From Gibbula magus (Eukaryota; Mollusca; Gastropoda; Trochida; Trochidae), in NCBI GenBank assembly GCA_936450465.1, contig OW388304.1, positions 14,737,061 through 14,801,060 of the forward strand: 64,000 bases of DNA, in the 5' to 3' direction. Below the pieces are notes generated by a model. It did not search any database. It had not been told where the DNA came from and saw only the letters and a list, made by a program, of their open reading frames with translations. Made by a program: the position numbers and the translations under genes. Position 1 is the stretch's first letter; every line of letters begins with the position of its first letter. Shown here in pieces: positions 35,201 to 47,900 of the stretch.

Positions 35201-35400
35201 AAATCTAACTCTAGTAGAACAGGGTCGGGATCGGAAATCTGAAGGGAGTACCCTCTGTGAGAAGAGAATGCCTCTCTCTCTCCTTCCTTCAAATTTATTA
35301 ACTTAAGTTAAACCCATATCATTAACCTCATGATTAAGTGATTTGTAAACTTACCCAGAGCAACCAAACAGATAGCCAATGCTGACACAGAAGATATCAT
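29233..35400 (-). CDS. FAMeT-like secreted protein, copy C, diverged and probably incomplete
   Basis: Exons found on the minus strand: 35,400-35,355 (signal peptide MISSVSALAICLVAL), 30,269-29,787 (FAMeT-like domain) and 29,295-29,233. All junctions are GT-AG and phase 1 as in A and B. The domain keeps CDDFKTFWIHFDEDG, AFGEGCTL, LGDVRV and the five cysteines but is clearly more diverged. The third exon starts with the family GNIC but encodes only ESTTESTIKESTTALQ instead of a long mucin stalk. No Asn-rich/GPI exon was found; the candidate at 27,515 is weak. An L1-like element fills intron 1. The copy may encode a short secreted form or be decaying, though the domain exon has no disabling change. 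Confidence 0.6.
30374..30714. repeat. ~340 bp direct repeat, left copy
   Basis: Starts TTGTAGTATGTGAAAAAAGA, ends AAATTTATTAACTTAA, and matches 34,955-35,306 with scattered substitutions and small indels. The two copies flank the L1-like element in intron 1 of gene C. Confidence 0.9.
30950..34952 (+). mobile_element. Degenerate L1-like non-LTR retrotransposon
   Basis: Frames along the plus strand give an APE-type endonuclease (SMILCGDWNLVFNPAVD near 31,115; a TWWKRNPKQQVKLDFFLIS-type segment near 31,300; KSYKSDHSAVTFSF near 31,400). A reverse transcriptase follows at 32,131-32,980 (NQTGFIPGRCISENTR, LLIDFEKAFDT, GCRQGDPISPYLF, and YADDTQLYF with the YADD catalytic motif), then a C-terminal zinc-knuckle-like region at 34,059-34,290 (CTFCKN...HAYFECQFVKNFW). 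Stops and frameshifts are frequent, so it is dead. The order EN-RT-zinc finger and the A-rich end before 34,953 fit the L1/Tx1 group. It lies antisense to gene C. A MITE interrupts the 3' part. Confidence 0.85.
34294..34591. mobile_element. 298 bp MITE with TA target duplication, nested in the L1-like element
   Basis: CCGTATTCGCCGTAATAG... at the left is the inverse of ...CTAATAAACGCC-type sequence ending GGATGAATACGG at the right. TA flanks both sides (34,292-34,293 and 34,592-34,593). The LINE reading frame resumes after it. GGGCGTTTATTAGG is repeated three times near the right end. No transposase inside. Confidence 0.8.
34955..35306. repeat. ~340 bp direct repeat, right copy
   Basis: Second copy of 30,374-30,714, starting immediately after the A-rich end of the L1-like element (AAGAAGAAAAAAAC) and ending 50 bp before exon 1 of gene C. 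Confidence 0.9.
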
Positions 35401-35437
35401 TGTTCAAAGCAGGAACTATTAGAGCTAAAAAGCATAA

Positions 35438-35447
35438 CATATATATG
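35438..35447 (-). promoter_or_regulatory. TATA box of gene C
   Basis: CATATATATG on the minus strand, ~40 bp upstream of the start codon, in the conserved promoter block. The conserved upstream part ATTCGTGTACTGTACTCATT lies at 35,455-35,474 on the plus strand. Confidence 0.55.
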
Positions 35448-35474
35448 GGCTGATATTCGTGTACTGTACTCATT

Positions 35475-37800
35475 TCGCCATTGCTTTGATCTCTAATAGA
35501 CTTTTCGATGAGTCCTTAATTAAGATCGATAGTTATGTGACAAAGTATACTAATTCAAAGAGTTTATTATCGATGTAAGCCATCATGTGCGTCAATAGTC
35601 TGGTATTTATTTGAAACTTTCCGTTACCAGAAGTATGTGAGCCAATACACAAAAACAGTTCATAAATGGCCGATGGAACTAAATGGCGTGTTGTTAAGAT
35701 CAAATATCAGATAAGCATAACTCAGAATGGATTTGTTCGTGATTTTCATCAATCAGATTCTCGAAATGAGAATTTAAGACTTTACCAACGGACAGTACAT
35801 CTATCACAAAGAGGTATAACGGTAGCATTACGTGGCAGTAAACTAAATTCATAACCCCATGTACATGCAGGTGTGTGATATTCATCTGTGTTGTGCATGT
35901 TCCATTTGACTCTGAGATATCATAAAACGAAATGCATGTCTAGAAGTCACTTTGAGTTGCGTACGTGAACTTTCAAAAATGATAAATGATGTTTCAATAT
36001 TTCAGTCTATTTGATGTGTATATAAATATCCAATGGTTGGCACTTCTCTGTCAACGATATCTTACCCCATCCCCTACAGCTAAAAAAAAGATTAAAATAG
36101 ATGGGAACCCAATCATTGATAATCATTATTCAAGTAGAGATATTAACAAAACAAACAATTGTTCGACAATCCGGCTAATGTTGAGTTTTAGAACTTCAAG
36201 AAATAAAAGAAGTCATTAGATAATACTGTAACTTTACATAAATTCTTCCAAAAGAAATTCAAACATCAATATCATAATACTTCTTCTACTTTGAAGAATA
36301 TCTCATATACACACACACACATATCGTCCCCAGCGGGAGATACAACATAACATTTGTTGAACTGACAAAGACGTTCAATCTAAAGGCGCATATTTTGTAA
36401 CAGGCTCTTACAGTACATAGAAACACAGCAAAAGATAGTAATGTTGTGGGTGGTTCTCATATACAATATAGACCCCATATGCATGGTTCGGATTTCGTTT
36501 TTCTGAAACAAGAGACCCAACATAACATTTGTTGAACTGACAAAGACGTTCAATCTAAAGGCGCATATTTTGTAACACGATATATATATATATATATATA
36601 TATAAGCAAATTACAAAAATCAGAGAGGTTTTGTGCAGTTTGGCCTTGTCATATATATATATATACGAGAAAATGCAAATTTGAAATTTGAAATAAATGA
36701 AACCACTCGTCGGCCCAAAATGACAATAATTTCTAGTAAAACATTATTTTAGGATATAAAAATTATTTTTTAATTACTTTAATCAATAATATATATAACA
36801 TTTAATACAAATGGTTAATGACTGGTTTACAGCATTAAATAAATCCACATGATGTTTTCTTCTCTGTTATTATTTGTTTACGAAAGCGAATAGAAGCGAA
36901 GATGTGTTTCCTTCCTATAGCACCGGTCGCTCAAAAGATTCTGAACACAGTCAGTACATGTAGAAAGTTGAGAAACCAACATAAATGTCCTAACGGTAGA
37001 AAGCATCGACGAATCATGTGATACAGGATCTAATGATATATCTGCGCTTAGTCTGCTAATGTACGTGATATTTAGGAATTGTGTTAACATTGAATGCTGT
37101 TATTATACTCAATAAAAATGTTGATTACCGTCCTTATATTTATTTTCAATAAGAAATCGTTACTTTCGCCTTTGTATCGCCACGATGTTGAGTCGACTAG
37201 CATGAAAACGGCAGTTTCGGCAACAGTCAATATTTCTCTATAAAATAAGGTTAAGCATATGTGACTATTTGAAACAGAGCCGAATAAAGTGACATCTGAA
37301 AAAATGTGCTTGGGGCCTTACCAGTATTTGATTGTTATCTACATAGACAATAAATATCTACCTAGCTTAAGTGTGCCTGTGACGTCACACACCACCCAAC
37401 ACATGTGCACGGTAGACGGCTGGAGGCTCATTGAGCTAGATAAGGATTAACAGATTGTTGACACGGAGGAGCTGAAACCTTTCATTCTACGGTTTTATTC
37501 ACTATCATCTGGGATAGCTTTTTGACTTGTTCATTTATGATTTGTAAACTATGTTTTTATTAGATATATGAAAGAGCCCAACTGACGACCTATTACATAA
37601 ATCGGATTCGTTTTCAGGGTCATTTTCTATTGTTATTAAACAACTTAATCTGAATTCAAAATGTTATTTCCACAAGTTATGGATGACAGAACTTTTTTTT
37701 TTAAATTTAATCTCAACGCAGTGGATTATACGACCTGTGTTGTTTGGTGGACGATTAAAAATAACATTTATAACCAGCTACACCGAGGGGCAAAAGAAAG
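35475..37800. other. Intergenic DNA, partly duplicated
   Basis: 35,480-35,945 matches the upstream region of gene B (27,010-27,415). A ~60 bp block with GTTGAACTGACAAAGACGTT occurs at 36,340-36,400 and again at 36,517-36,577. A (TA)n tract lies at 36,583-36,604 with a shorter one near 36,650. No gene recognised. Confidence 0.5.
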
Positions 37801-37807
37801 GATACCA

Positions 37808-38470
37808 ACACAAATGCAAGATAGTTTAATCCACGAAGGATAGATATGACTGAAACAAAGCTACACCATTTCTCTTAAAGGTACATCCATTGTGTTGTTT
37901 GGGGTCACATAAAGGTAAAAGCATCGATTTCTGATCGAAAACCGGACAATACGCCGCGTGTGGCGCGCGTCAATTAGTCAAATGTAATTTTCGAAACTTA
38001 TTTACAGACAAAAAGACTTTGGGTTGAATATGTTTAACAGGTCTTACTACTACTGTGCATGTACATGGGGCGTGTAGTTTCGGTTTCTGCACATGTATAA
38101 TGATGTTGCTCGATTTTAATTGAAAAGTGGTAAATATGATTTATTTGATTGTGCATGAATATGCAAATTGAGTGAAATTATTTCAACTGAAAAAAAACAC
38201 ATATCGTATGTCGGCAAGTATTAAAGCGAAATACATTTTTATGAAACACAATGGATGCATCTTTTAAACCACTTAACTTAATTAATAATTTTTGGAACAT
38301 TACCTCTTCATGTTTCTGAACAACATCTTTGTTTGTAATCTTATTAACCAGGCACGATAGGAGAGTGAAATACGGTTTCTGACATGCTTCATGACGTCCT
38401 GCAGTAACGATGCATCATCGGGATATTAACATTATGCAGACAATATATTGTACTAACATAATTTCCGTAT
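37808..38470 (-). pseudogene. Relic of a fourth array unit (intron 1 only)
   Basis: Blocks match intron 1 of gene B: AAGATAGTTTAATCCACGA near 37,818 (compare 26,082) and GATAGGAGAGTGAAATA with CAGTAACGATGC near 38,356-38,413 (compare 26,215-26,273). Gene A intron 1 has the same region near 12,930. No signal-peptide or FAMeT exon was found nearby. Confidence 0.5.
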
Positions 38471-39479
38471 TTCATAAAATTTCTCCTTAAATACCAAACA
38501 TTATGAAAAAAAACCTTCAAAGGGCACTTTCTGCACCACATGTGTGTTTGAACTTATATAGATAATACAGTATCATACTCCCGTGAAAGAAATCTTCTCT
38601 TTTCGAGATAAATCCTCATGACAGATATGTAAACTCGACTTTATCCGGTAGAAATAGTTTGTGTTTGACTCTGTGTGTTTGTGTTATCGTTTCTTCGGTC
38701 CCTCGGTGTATTTGTAAATCTCCAATACCGTGAAAACTCCACTCCGAGGACTTACTCAAAATGATTCAAAGAAAAAAACGATAACTTGACAAGATGGAAT
38801 ATTGACTTGTGTGATGACAGAAATTGAACCAGACCTGCAGGACAGACAGGGTACCGGATCTACCGATTTTCGTTAATGTTATAGCAATCCTTTGTAAGTA
38901 AATGATACATTGCAGACTATAATTCATTGATTTGATTCAATGCAAGGTATAATCCAAAACCAATCTGAATCTCATAAAAAATGAAAACATCAGAATCGAA
39001 ACCACAGCAATAACAGAAAAACCAGGTCGTTAACAACTCAAAACCATAAATTGGAAGAAATAAACATCTGCCAATTGCTACATCTCAGAATGTTGAAAAT
39101 AGTTTTGGACATACATGTATGTTATTTGTGAGAGTTTTGTGGAAATAAAGTTCAACCATGTCACGTACAATGTACACCAGAGTGTAAAATAGGATTTTGA
39201 AAATATGTATCAGTCATCTTTGTGTGACATATATTTTTAAAAACATTTTTCCATTTCGGAATGTCTTCAGTTACATTCTCATATCGGCAGATGAAAAGAC
39301 CATACGAATTATAGGCTAGCGGATTATAGTCATATCTTGAAATATTTATATAACATATTGTTGACCACAGTTCACTTACTAACGCCTTGGGTTGTGATGT
39401 TATCGTTGTATTTCATCATTAAACGCCGGTCCTTTATGCGTCAGTGTCCCTGGTTATTCAACAGTCACATCTGGCTCGA
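38471..39479. other. Intergenic DNA upstream of the CEMIP-like gene
   Basis: No gene or clear repeat recognised. Confidence 0.4.
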
Positions 39480-39512
39480 CCAATCACGTGACTGGTCAAA
39501 CATATAAAAAGG
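39480..39512 (+). promoter_or_regulatory. Core promoter of the CEMIP-like gene: CCAAT, E-box, TATA
   Basis: CCAAT (39,480-39,484) runs into the E-box CACGTG (39,485-39,490), and TATAAAAA follows at 39,503-39,510. Transcription should start near 39,535, giving a ~150 bp 5' UTR without upstream ATG before the start codon at 39,682. Confidence 0.7.
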
Positions 39513-39681
39513 CTTCTCTCCTTCATCGCCATCCGTTCCCCTTCGGAAGCAGGACGCAGTTGTACAGATTTCCTCCATATATATTTACAGTTACATTTAG
39601 TCGAAGGTGCACTGTCCGGAAGGACCTCATAACTCGTTGTTGGGAACACTAATATTAAATCCGAGAGGATTCTTCCCGACA

Positions 39682-42600
39682 ATGGCCATCATGGCTTTGA
39701 AACCATGTCTGCTTGTCCTCATATTGGTGGTCAAGCTGAGACTGACCAGTGCTAACTGTCCACACACTGACCAAGCGTTGGAGAAATGGAGTGAGGTCTG
39801 GGGAGACGATAAGCCCCAAGAAGGCCAACAGGTGAAGCATTCCTTTTAAACGGTTTTCTGTGTATTCTTCCCTAACGTCGAGATGTTCTCATGTTGATGT
39901 GACATATACGTCGAGTTTATATCATGTAATGCTTAACTTTCCATACAACCTATTGTATTTTCATACAACTTATTGTATTCCCAATCAATTAAAGCATTTC
40001 AAACAACTTATCATATATAATGTATAGCATTTCATTTAACACATGGCTGCATGTATTCTATCTGTAAGCTTTGTAAGGAAGAATACGGTTGTATTTTATA
40101 CATTTGTAGCATGATATATCTATTCTATGGCATCTCATATATAGTATTACTATCAACAGATTATATGGCATATTATATCTTCAAACTCTGTAATGCAGGA
40201 CATAAATTGATGAGTAGTTAAGTAAGTTTAAAAAAGTAAATATTCTAATAGATAATGTCTCAGTGGACATGAACTGCTGAATAAGCGTATACTGAGATTC
40301 GTTTAGAATCCACCAAAATCTGTAGGATAGAAGTTTTAGAAGAGTATAAATCCGAATATTCATACATGGATACAGCAGGCAATATATACACCAGTTTTAT
40401 ATTGACTGCAGGGTTGTTTGGAATTTTAAAAGATAACATAGGTACTCTCTCTTCATGAGGAATCATCAAAATAATAATCTCATGGTCTATTTTTTCCTTC
40501 TCAAGGTAATACTGACAAGCGGCATGTATGTTCTGCTGGACGAATCACCCCCACCTCTAGGCTCCATCACTATCGAGGAGGGTGCTAAACTCGTGTGGGA
40601 TGAACAGGACGGTATCTCTCTGACTCTCAGCTATATGCTGATCCACGGCGAGTTCCACATGGGCAGTGACGGTTGCAGGTTCACCAAGGAGGCCAACATC
40701 GTTTTGACCGGTGAGTACCACGCCACTACAACTGTAGAAAATATAACACATACTGCCAAGTCAGATAGAAACCCATATACATCTACATGTAGATCACTAA
40801 TAAATGTTCTGGTGATGTCCCGTCATATACAACCCCAGATAGGTCTAGATCACTGGCAAGAATTCTCATAAAGTAAAACGACGAATAAATACATCTTCTT
40901 TTTATTTCATCTCTACAACGTCTTAAATGCAGAAAGAAGGTCAGGGTAATAAAAATCTTCAATATTACATAGAAACAAAAAAAACGACCAAGGGTTCTGT
41001 TATGTCCGATCGTATGGAAAACCAGATATTCCATTTCGTCATTCGTAGCCAAGGCTGAGTTTACAAACTGGAACCAACTATATGATTGTTAATATAGCTT
41101 TATTGGCATTCGTTTGCTTAATGGTTCATTGGTGTCAGTTTTACGTTTAGTTGCTAATTGTAACATGGTAATTTTTCCCAAATGGTTTATTTTTCTTGCA
41201 TTCTGATTTGACAATCAGTTTTTGTTAAATGTGATCTCATCGGATGGCATACAAAACATGTTTGGAAGCACTGTAGGAGAGAAACCGATGTAGTTATCAA
41301 GACTATTGAGTAAACTTACTGAACAACTGAAAATATCCTTATAAGCATTTGTGTCCGATTGTATATGTTATATATGCAAAGAGGCGACTGTTTGCACTAG
41401 AGCACATATATTACATGTATGTGTGACTCTAGTTATGTTTTCCTCATACATAAATTATAAAACCAGTGTTATAAACGATCTGTATGTCACTAGTACCGTT
41501 AACAATACGGACATTATGTTTCTTATCGGTTCATAGCAAAAGTAACAGGACTCCCATTGTGTGTATCGGATCATTTCGGGAAGAGTTTGAACTTTATGAA
41601 TAAAGAATTCTAATTCTGCACATACGATATATATGACCACAGAAATGTTTATTATGTGTATAATATGAGTCTTTTGTTTAAGGTCTGAGTGACTCGACTG
41701 TCAGTGTTGCTGGGTTTGGTAGGAAGTTTATCGGAGTAGGGGAAGGGGGAGTGTTGGAGCTTCATGGGAGAGAGAAGAAATCCTGGACTAAGCTGGCAGC
41801 GTCCATCCCCCCAGCTGATGATACATGCGGAGTTGTATATGATCATAAAGTAAGTCGGAATAATGTGTTTTGGGTTCATAATGGACTTTTCATGAACGAA
41901 TTGGAAAAAACATTCTCCATTCCATTTGCCTATTATTTAAATTTAGAAAGACTCAAACAAATTTCGATATGAACTGGTAACAAATCGTTGTTGTGTAGTT
42001 GTTTTCTTTAAGTCCCAAGTCTTTAAGTTTATACGTTTATATAATAATCCAAAAAGCAATTCCTGCTAGAATTTAATAAAAGAAATCATAACATGGTGAA
42101 ACGTGATGATCTGTGGTTATGTTCATGTTTAAGAGTTTGACGAACCCAGGAAGCCAGACTCGACAATGAATAAAAACACCTAGTTCTTGTGACAGCCTCT
42201 GTCGATTGTTGCTGTTGGTGTTATTGCGCACTGACAAAAAGTCACTTTCCTCTCTACTTCAGAAAACAGAATACGCCAACGAATGGGGACAAGGTGTTCA
42301 TGTTATAGTGTGGAACAAGGACGGGTCCGTCAGTGACTTTGGTGTCTTCTTTACTGGAGAAACTTGGGACAAAGACTCAGAGCTCAAACTGGCCAAATTC
42401 TTAGATGGTAAGTTTGTAAATAACACATGAAGCTTAACAAAACCTTATAACTGATTTAAAACTTTTCGGAACAGGACATCAAGGAATTTATGCTTACACC
42501 TTTCATCAATAGTGGATATATTCTGAATATTTATGTTCTTACGTATTAACTGAGAGATACAACGACGCCATGCTCTGTAAAATCTTTCAGAGGAATCGGT

Positions 42601-44993
42601 GATCATGTTGTTCGGATCTGTTTCCTTAGATCCTTAGGTTGAGTTTAACGGGAAGATATTTCCTGGTTGACTGACCCGCGAATTTGATCGGTAATTGTTT
42701 TCTTTAGATCATTAGGTTGACAGTTAGGAAACAGACTATACCCGAAACAAACGACTTATAAGACTATCATGACCTTTCCAGACATTCCCGCTGGCAAAGT
42801 TGTTGCTCTTGGAGTTCACCGAAACTTCGGACCGGAAGTGAAACCAGAACGAGACTGGGAGGCCATCTATTCAGCTGTGGAGAGACTTGGAGGGATGGAC
42901 CCTTCAACCAGCCAGCTTAGATTGGTCAAGGACAAGGAGGCGTATGCGTTCATCACTCTTACCGGTACATGTAAGTCTGGGACCATATGCACAAACCCGG
43001 CATCGCGTTAGGTGGTATTAACATAGAAGATGTGGTACATTTGCTAAGATATGTTTGTGCATGTAACCCTATGACTATAAACTTTTGTTAGAAAGGTTTT
43101 TGTAGATATTGGACAATACGCACAAACCCTCCCTCGTCTAACGTAATAACAATGCAGTTGGAAGTTTCCAATATTGTGGAGATTACACTTTTAAGCAGTT
43201 ATATGCTAATGGGCGTTATAAATACATATATGTATTCTTAGAGAGGTTTTCCATGCAAAATTCGCTCTTAACAGTAAGCGCTTTGTGTAGTATAATGCCG
43301 TAATGCCAAAAACGGTTTAACGGTTCCTTGTCTAAAGTAATCGGTACTCAATGTTGCACTAAGGGCACTTTCTGTACATTGGACCAGGATTCAAACATAA
43401 AGCACTATATGGTTATCTTATACTTACTTTAGTCTGTTGAATTTAACAATAACCCTTCCTTCATCCACGTATTCTTGTGTTTCTTTAAGTTTATAGTTTC
43501 ATGGATGTTAATTATCATTATACCATCATCCATATGATCGTATTCCTGTGAACTCTTAGTCCATTTGTATTCGGTTGTCCAGAATTCGTAAATAAGGACC
43601 TAGACTGTATTAAAGACTGTTAATTTATACACAATCATGGTTCGTCGACTACTTACTTCGACCTTAGTGCCATGCAAAGGGGTGACATTGTGTACACGTT
43701 GTTACATGCAACGACACGGTGTCGGTGTGAGGTTGTCTGATACATTCTACTAACTTCCCATGTTGTGCTATAGGTTCCACGGAGATGACGATGGAGCAGC
43801 ACGTGGCACGAGGACCCAGTGACGAGCACACAGTAACTGATGACGTACACCTCGTCTTGTGGGACCGGAAGCTCAAGTTCTTCGTAGAGAGTGCCGTCCT
43901 CTTCAGCAACAACTGGCATCTTCCTCACGACATCAACTTCAGAGTGGTGTCTGCTGATATTGCCTTCCCGAAACTGGAGGTTGTTGATGATGTGTCTACT
44001 TGGATGCCGGGTAAACATTCCATATTTCCTTTACTTGTAATTCTTTAACATGAGGATTTCAATAGGTATATCAGTCAGTGTCTGACTCAGTATTAGGATT
44101 CGAAAATAGCAAGGAAATCCTCGCAAATAAAATACTTGGTATCCTTGCAGCAGCCACAGCAATTGCAGGTTTTATTAATACTTAGAGGTCGTTATATTTT
44201 AACATATAGTTACCAAGTACGCTGACATTTGTCAAGGAAATATGTAAACTTCAAACTACAGCTGAATATTGACCATTGCGTCGCAGGTGATCGTGTTGTC
44301 TTCGCATCCACTGACTTTGACTGGAGACAGGCTGAAGAATTCGAGGTGTACGCATGCGCAGATTGTGAAGCCAACCAGTTCCGTGTTAAAGGTGAGAGAC
44401 ACCTAACTTCTTCAGCTGCAGAGAATACTCGACAGGGAGTTGAGAATAAAAGGAGATATATTGGTCCAAAATAATAATGGTTAATGGTGCCTCTCAATCA
44501 CATGTTCAATGAGGACACGTGGTTTTTTTTCATTATCACTATTTTTATTCAATAAAGATAAAATGTTCATCCATTGAAATACAGAGTATTTTTACAAGGT
44601 GAAATATATGTTGTCAGTCCATTCATTTACAGGATAAAACAAGTTTTATCAAATTGAACGTTGGTCCATTGGCATAAAACTTGACATGACGTTGAGATGG
44701 AAACAAAGTAAAAGTTTTATAAATTGGTATAAATTCGCTTTCACTGCTTGTCTTTGACTAAAATGATGTAAAGAGATATTTGATACCATCTGTGCCATTC
44801 TATCCCAGGAGAGTTCAAGTACCCACATTACGGCAAGATATACGATGGTGTGGATATGCGAGGGGAAGTCGCTCTGCTGTCACGTGACATTGTCATCGAG
44901 GGTCAGATGGAAGATACCTGCTATTCTAACAATGACCATGAAAAATGGCTCTGTACTCTGTTCAACTTTGATCATTTTGGAGGTCATCTGAAA
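39682..44993 (+). other. CEMIP-like gene exons 1-8 (signal peptide, G8, ILEI-like)
   Basis: Exons: 39,682-39,831; 40,506-40,710; 41,683-41,849; 42,263-42,407; 42,782-42,964; 43,774-44,010; 44,287-44,391; 44,809-44,993. Exons 2-3 form the G8 domain: VILTSGMYVLLDESPP, LGSITIEEGAKLVWD, a Gly-rich FIGVGEGGVLELHG and SWTKL. Exons 4-5 carry VHVIVWNKDG and IPAGKVVALGV, the interleukin-like EMT-inducer pattern. Exon 7 has GDRVVFASTDFDWRQAEEFE. End phases are 0,1,0,1,1,1,1,0. Confidence 0.9.
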
Positions 44994-47900
44994 GTACGGA
45001 TAATCATCACCCTTCAAAAAAAAATATATTAATATGATAATATGTACATCCCTATTAAATCGATCTCTCTGAAGGTAAAGTATACGTGCATGCTGTATAT
45101 CAACGATCTAAAGTATGTATATTAACACAGTGATTTTATGTCAGCAGCTTCATTAAACTTTTACCTTTAAAGTGAAAGATAACATGACCTAATAGTAGCA
45201 GAATGGAATAGGGATATAGTTATTTCTATAGTTCAATTTTACCAAACCCATTTCTTAAAAATATCAGTTCGTTTCATTTGAATTTTAGCATCAATCTATT
45301 TTAAAGTAATTGCACCTAGACACTCGGTAACATGACTATTCTTACTTGGATGTTGCATCTTGCACTCATTTTAATCATAACGTAATAACAAAGTTGCCGT
45401 TCATGCACCATAGTTTCTTTTAACTTAAAATTAGGTAGTTTATAAGTAAGGATTTTATGTGCGTTTCTTTTCCTAAATGTGTACCCCTTTACTGCAGGTT
45501 GTGAAGGGATTCCGAGCAGCACATATCCAGGGGATTGAACTCTACCACATGGGGCAGCAAGCTTTTACAGGTACACCTCATTTCATTTATTTTCTTCTGT
45601 AATAATCTTAATCTGAAATAATCGAATGAGAACTATTCGTTTTGAATTTTCAAGCTTGAATAATACACAAATGTTTTGTGCTGAATGATCAACTGTAATT
45701 CATAGGCCTTCAGGTACACGAATTTCATTTATCTTTGACTGATTCTTTTTTACTATCAAATGGTTGGTCTGGTCTGCATTATCCATGCTATTTTCATACT
45801 TTAAAAACCTGAATTTATCATGATTTTCTATCACTAATATTCAGTGATTCGTTCATAGTTTAAATAATGTTTACATGTCATGTCCTTTTCGCATACCATT
45901 GATGTATATGATTCGATTTGTATATCTTTGTTCTGATTATTCCTGAAATATCACTAACAGGAACCTATCCAATCCACTTTCACATGTGTGATGACGTCAC
46001 TGGAAATTGGGCCCGAAACAATTCAATACATCACACACTAGCCCGTTGTGTTACTATACACGGGACTGACGGACTAGAGGTAACTTTTGATGGTTTTCTT
46101 GTTCTTTTCATATTGTACGGATGCTTCAAACTATTCTAATTAGCGAGGTGATAATTGAATGTCATGTATATATTTCATCGTGTGAAGCAGAAATATTATA
46201 TATTTTCACGAGATGAGATAGAGATGATATTGGAGCGAAATGTCAAATTTCTTTTTATGAATGGGGTATCCGACTCGATCGTCAGCAACTGACGACGTCG
46301 TATGATAATAATAAGTATTGTTTTACCGAGAAGAATAACGTAATATTTCAGAGAGAAAATAGGGATTGTATTTAAACTGAAATAAATATTTTTACTAAAA
46401 CATTATTTTGATATGCCGTATCAAGCTGACCTGGAATGAAGGATCTTTGTTTACTATCAAAACGCATATGCAAATAAGTGAATTTCGTGAGGTCGTTTTC
46501 GAAATGTTGTGCCCTTGACAACTTTGATTTCTGCTTCAATAATATGTTTAGCATGTTCACAATCCAATATGGCATAACCTGAAACCAAGTATTCTGCCAC
46601 GCCCACAGGTAAGCGACAACGTATGTTACGACCACCTTGGCCACGGTTACTTCCTGGAAGACAGTGTGGAACAGTTCAACATTCTGGATGGAAACCTCGG
46701 CTTCGGAACCAAACACGGCACACACATACTCACCGATATGGAAAACAAATGGTGCAACAAGACGCTGGCCTGGAACTGCAAGTAAGATTGTAGAGGGGCA
46801 AGTATAGTCTCATAGCATGTATTGGTGTAAATGCCTATTTCCATGAGGTTCATTTTAACATTGAGACAGACTCTATCTTATAATGTGATCAAGACAAACT
46901 CATTGATTTCACTCAGTCTAAGGGTTCAATATTGTTCCATGATCACAGTGCAATAAAGTGCAGATGGATATTTGAAAAATATGTCGTCATTACAAAGAAC
47001 TCGACTTAAATTCGGTGCAACTGCGATAAAGTGATACTCTTGAAATTGGGACTGAACTACCTACTTACCTCCTTCACCTCAAATGAATGAACATACTGTA
47101 ATAAAGCGGCTATTGTAGATACATTACATTGAAATGGGAAACACATAACATAACTGTTATGACGAAACAAAAAGTTAGTAAACTTTATGTCTGTTTTGTC
47201 TCTTGATATTTTTAATCTTCATTTTAATATATATATTACCTATTGACAAGACAAACCAAAACTTGTGATCGTCTAATAAACTAAATTTTATTATAGTCGG
47301 TGATGTTCGCAAATGTAGTTGTCATAATAACGCATTAAACTGTTCGCAGCTCTCTGTCCACGTTTTGGATCACGCACTTCAACAACTACATCAGAAACAA
47401 CGTGGCAGCGGGCTCAGATGTAAGTAACGATAGAATAGATAATAAATCATATACTGTGGAATTCACACAATCAAATTCCAATACAATAACAATTTTATTT
47501 GATAAATTATTATTCCATTTTACAGAGGGTTTTTATGTTTTTATTTATACTGGAATCGCTCATTATAACGATTTCATTAAAAACACCTTATCATCCAATA
47601 ATGTGAAATTGTTTTTTTATTTCTTTCATTGTCATTTATATGATTTATAGTAGTTTTTAAAGGTGTTCTACAATAATAACTATTCTGCCACCACAGATCA
47701 CCCAGAACCCCTCATCATGAAAATCGAATAAGCATTTGAACTATTACTAGAAAACACATTAAAATTGAACTCTATTTGCAAACAAATGTATGTTGTACTG
47801 GTTTTTAACACCTATTAACTATACATCTGTAGGATAACATCGTTTAAATGGTTTTCTTGTCCACTCTGTAGAACACAGGTTTCTGGTTCAACTATGCGGA

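Noticed and set aside
30374..35306. LTR retrotransposon with 340 bp LTRs
   Set aside because: The interior encodes an APE endonuclease and an L1-like reverse transcriptase, not gag/pol/integrase, and the repeats lack clear TG...CA ends.
39607..39681. Longer N-terminus for the CEMIP-like protein starting at 39,607
   Set aside because: That codon is GTG. The ATG at 39,682 has good context and starts directly at a signal peptide.
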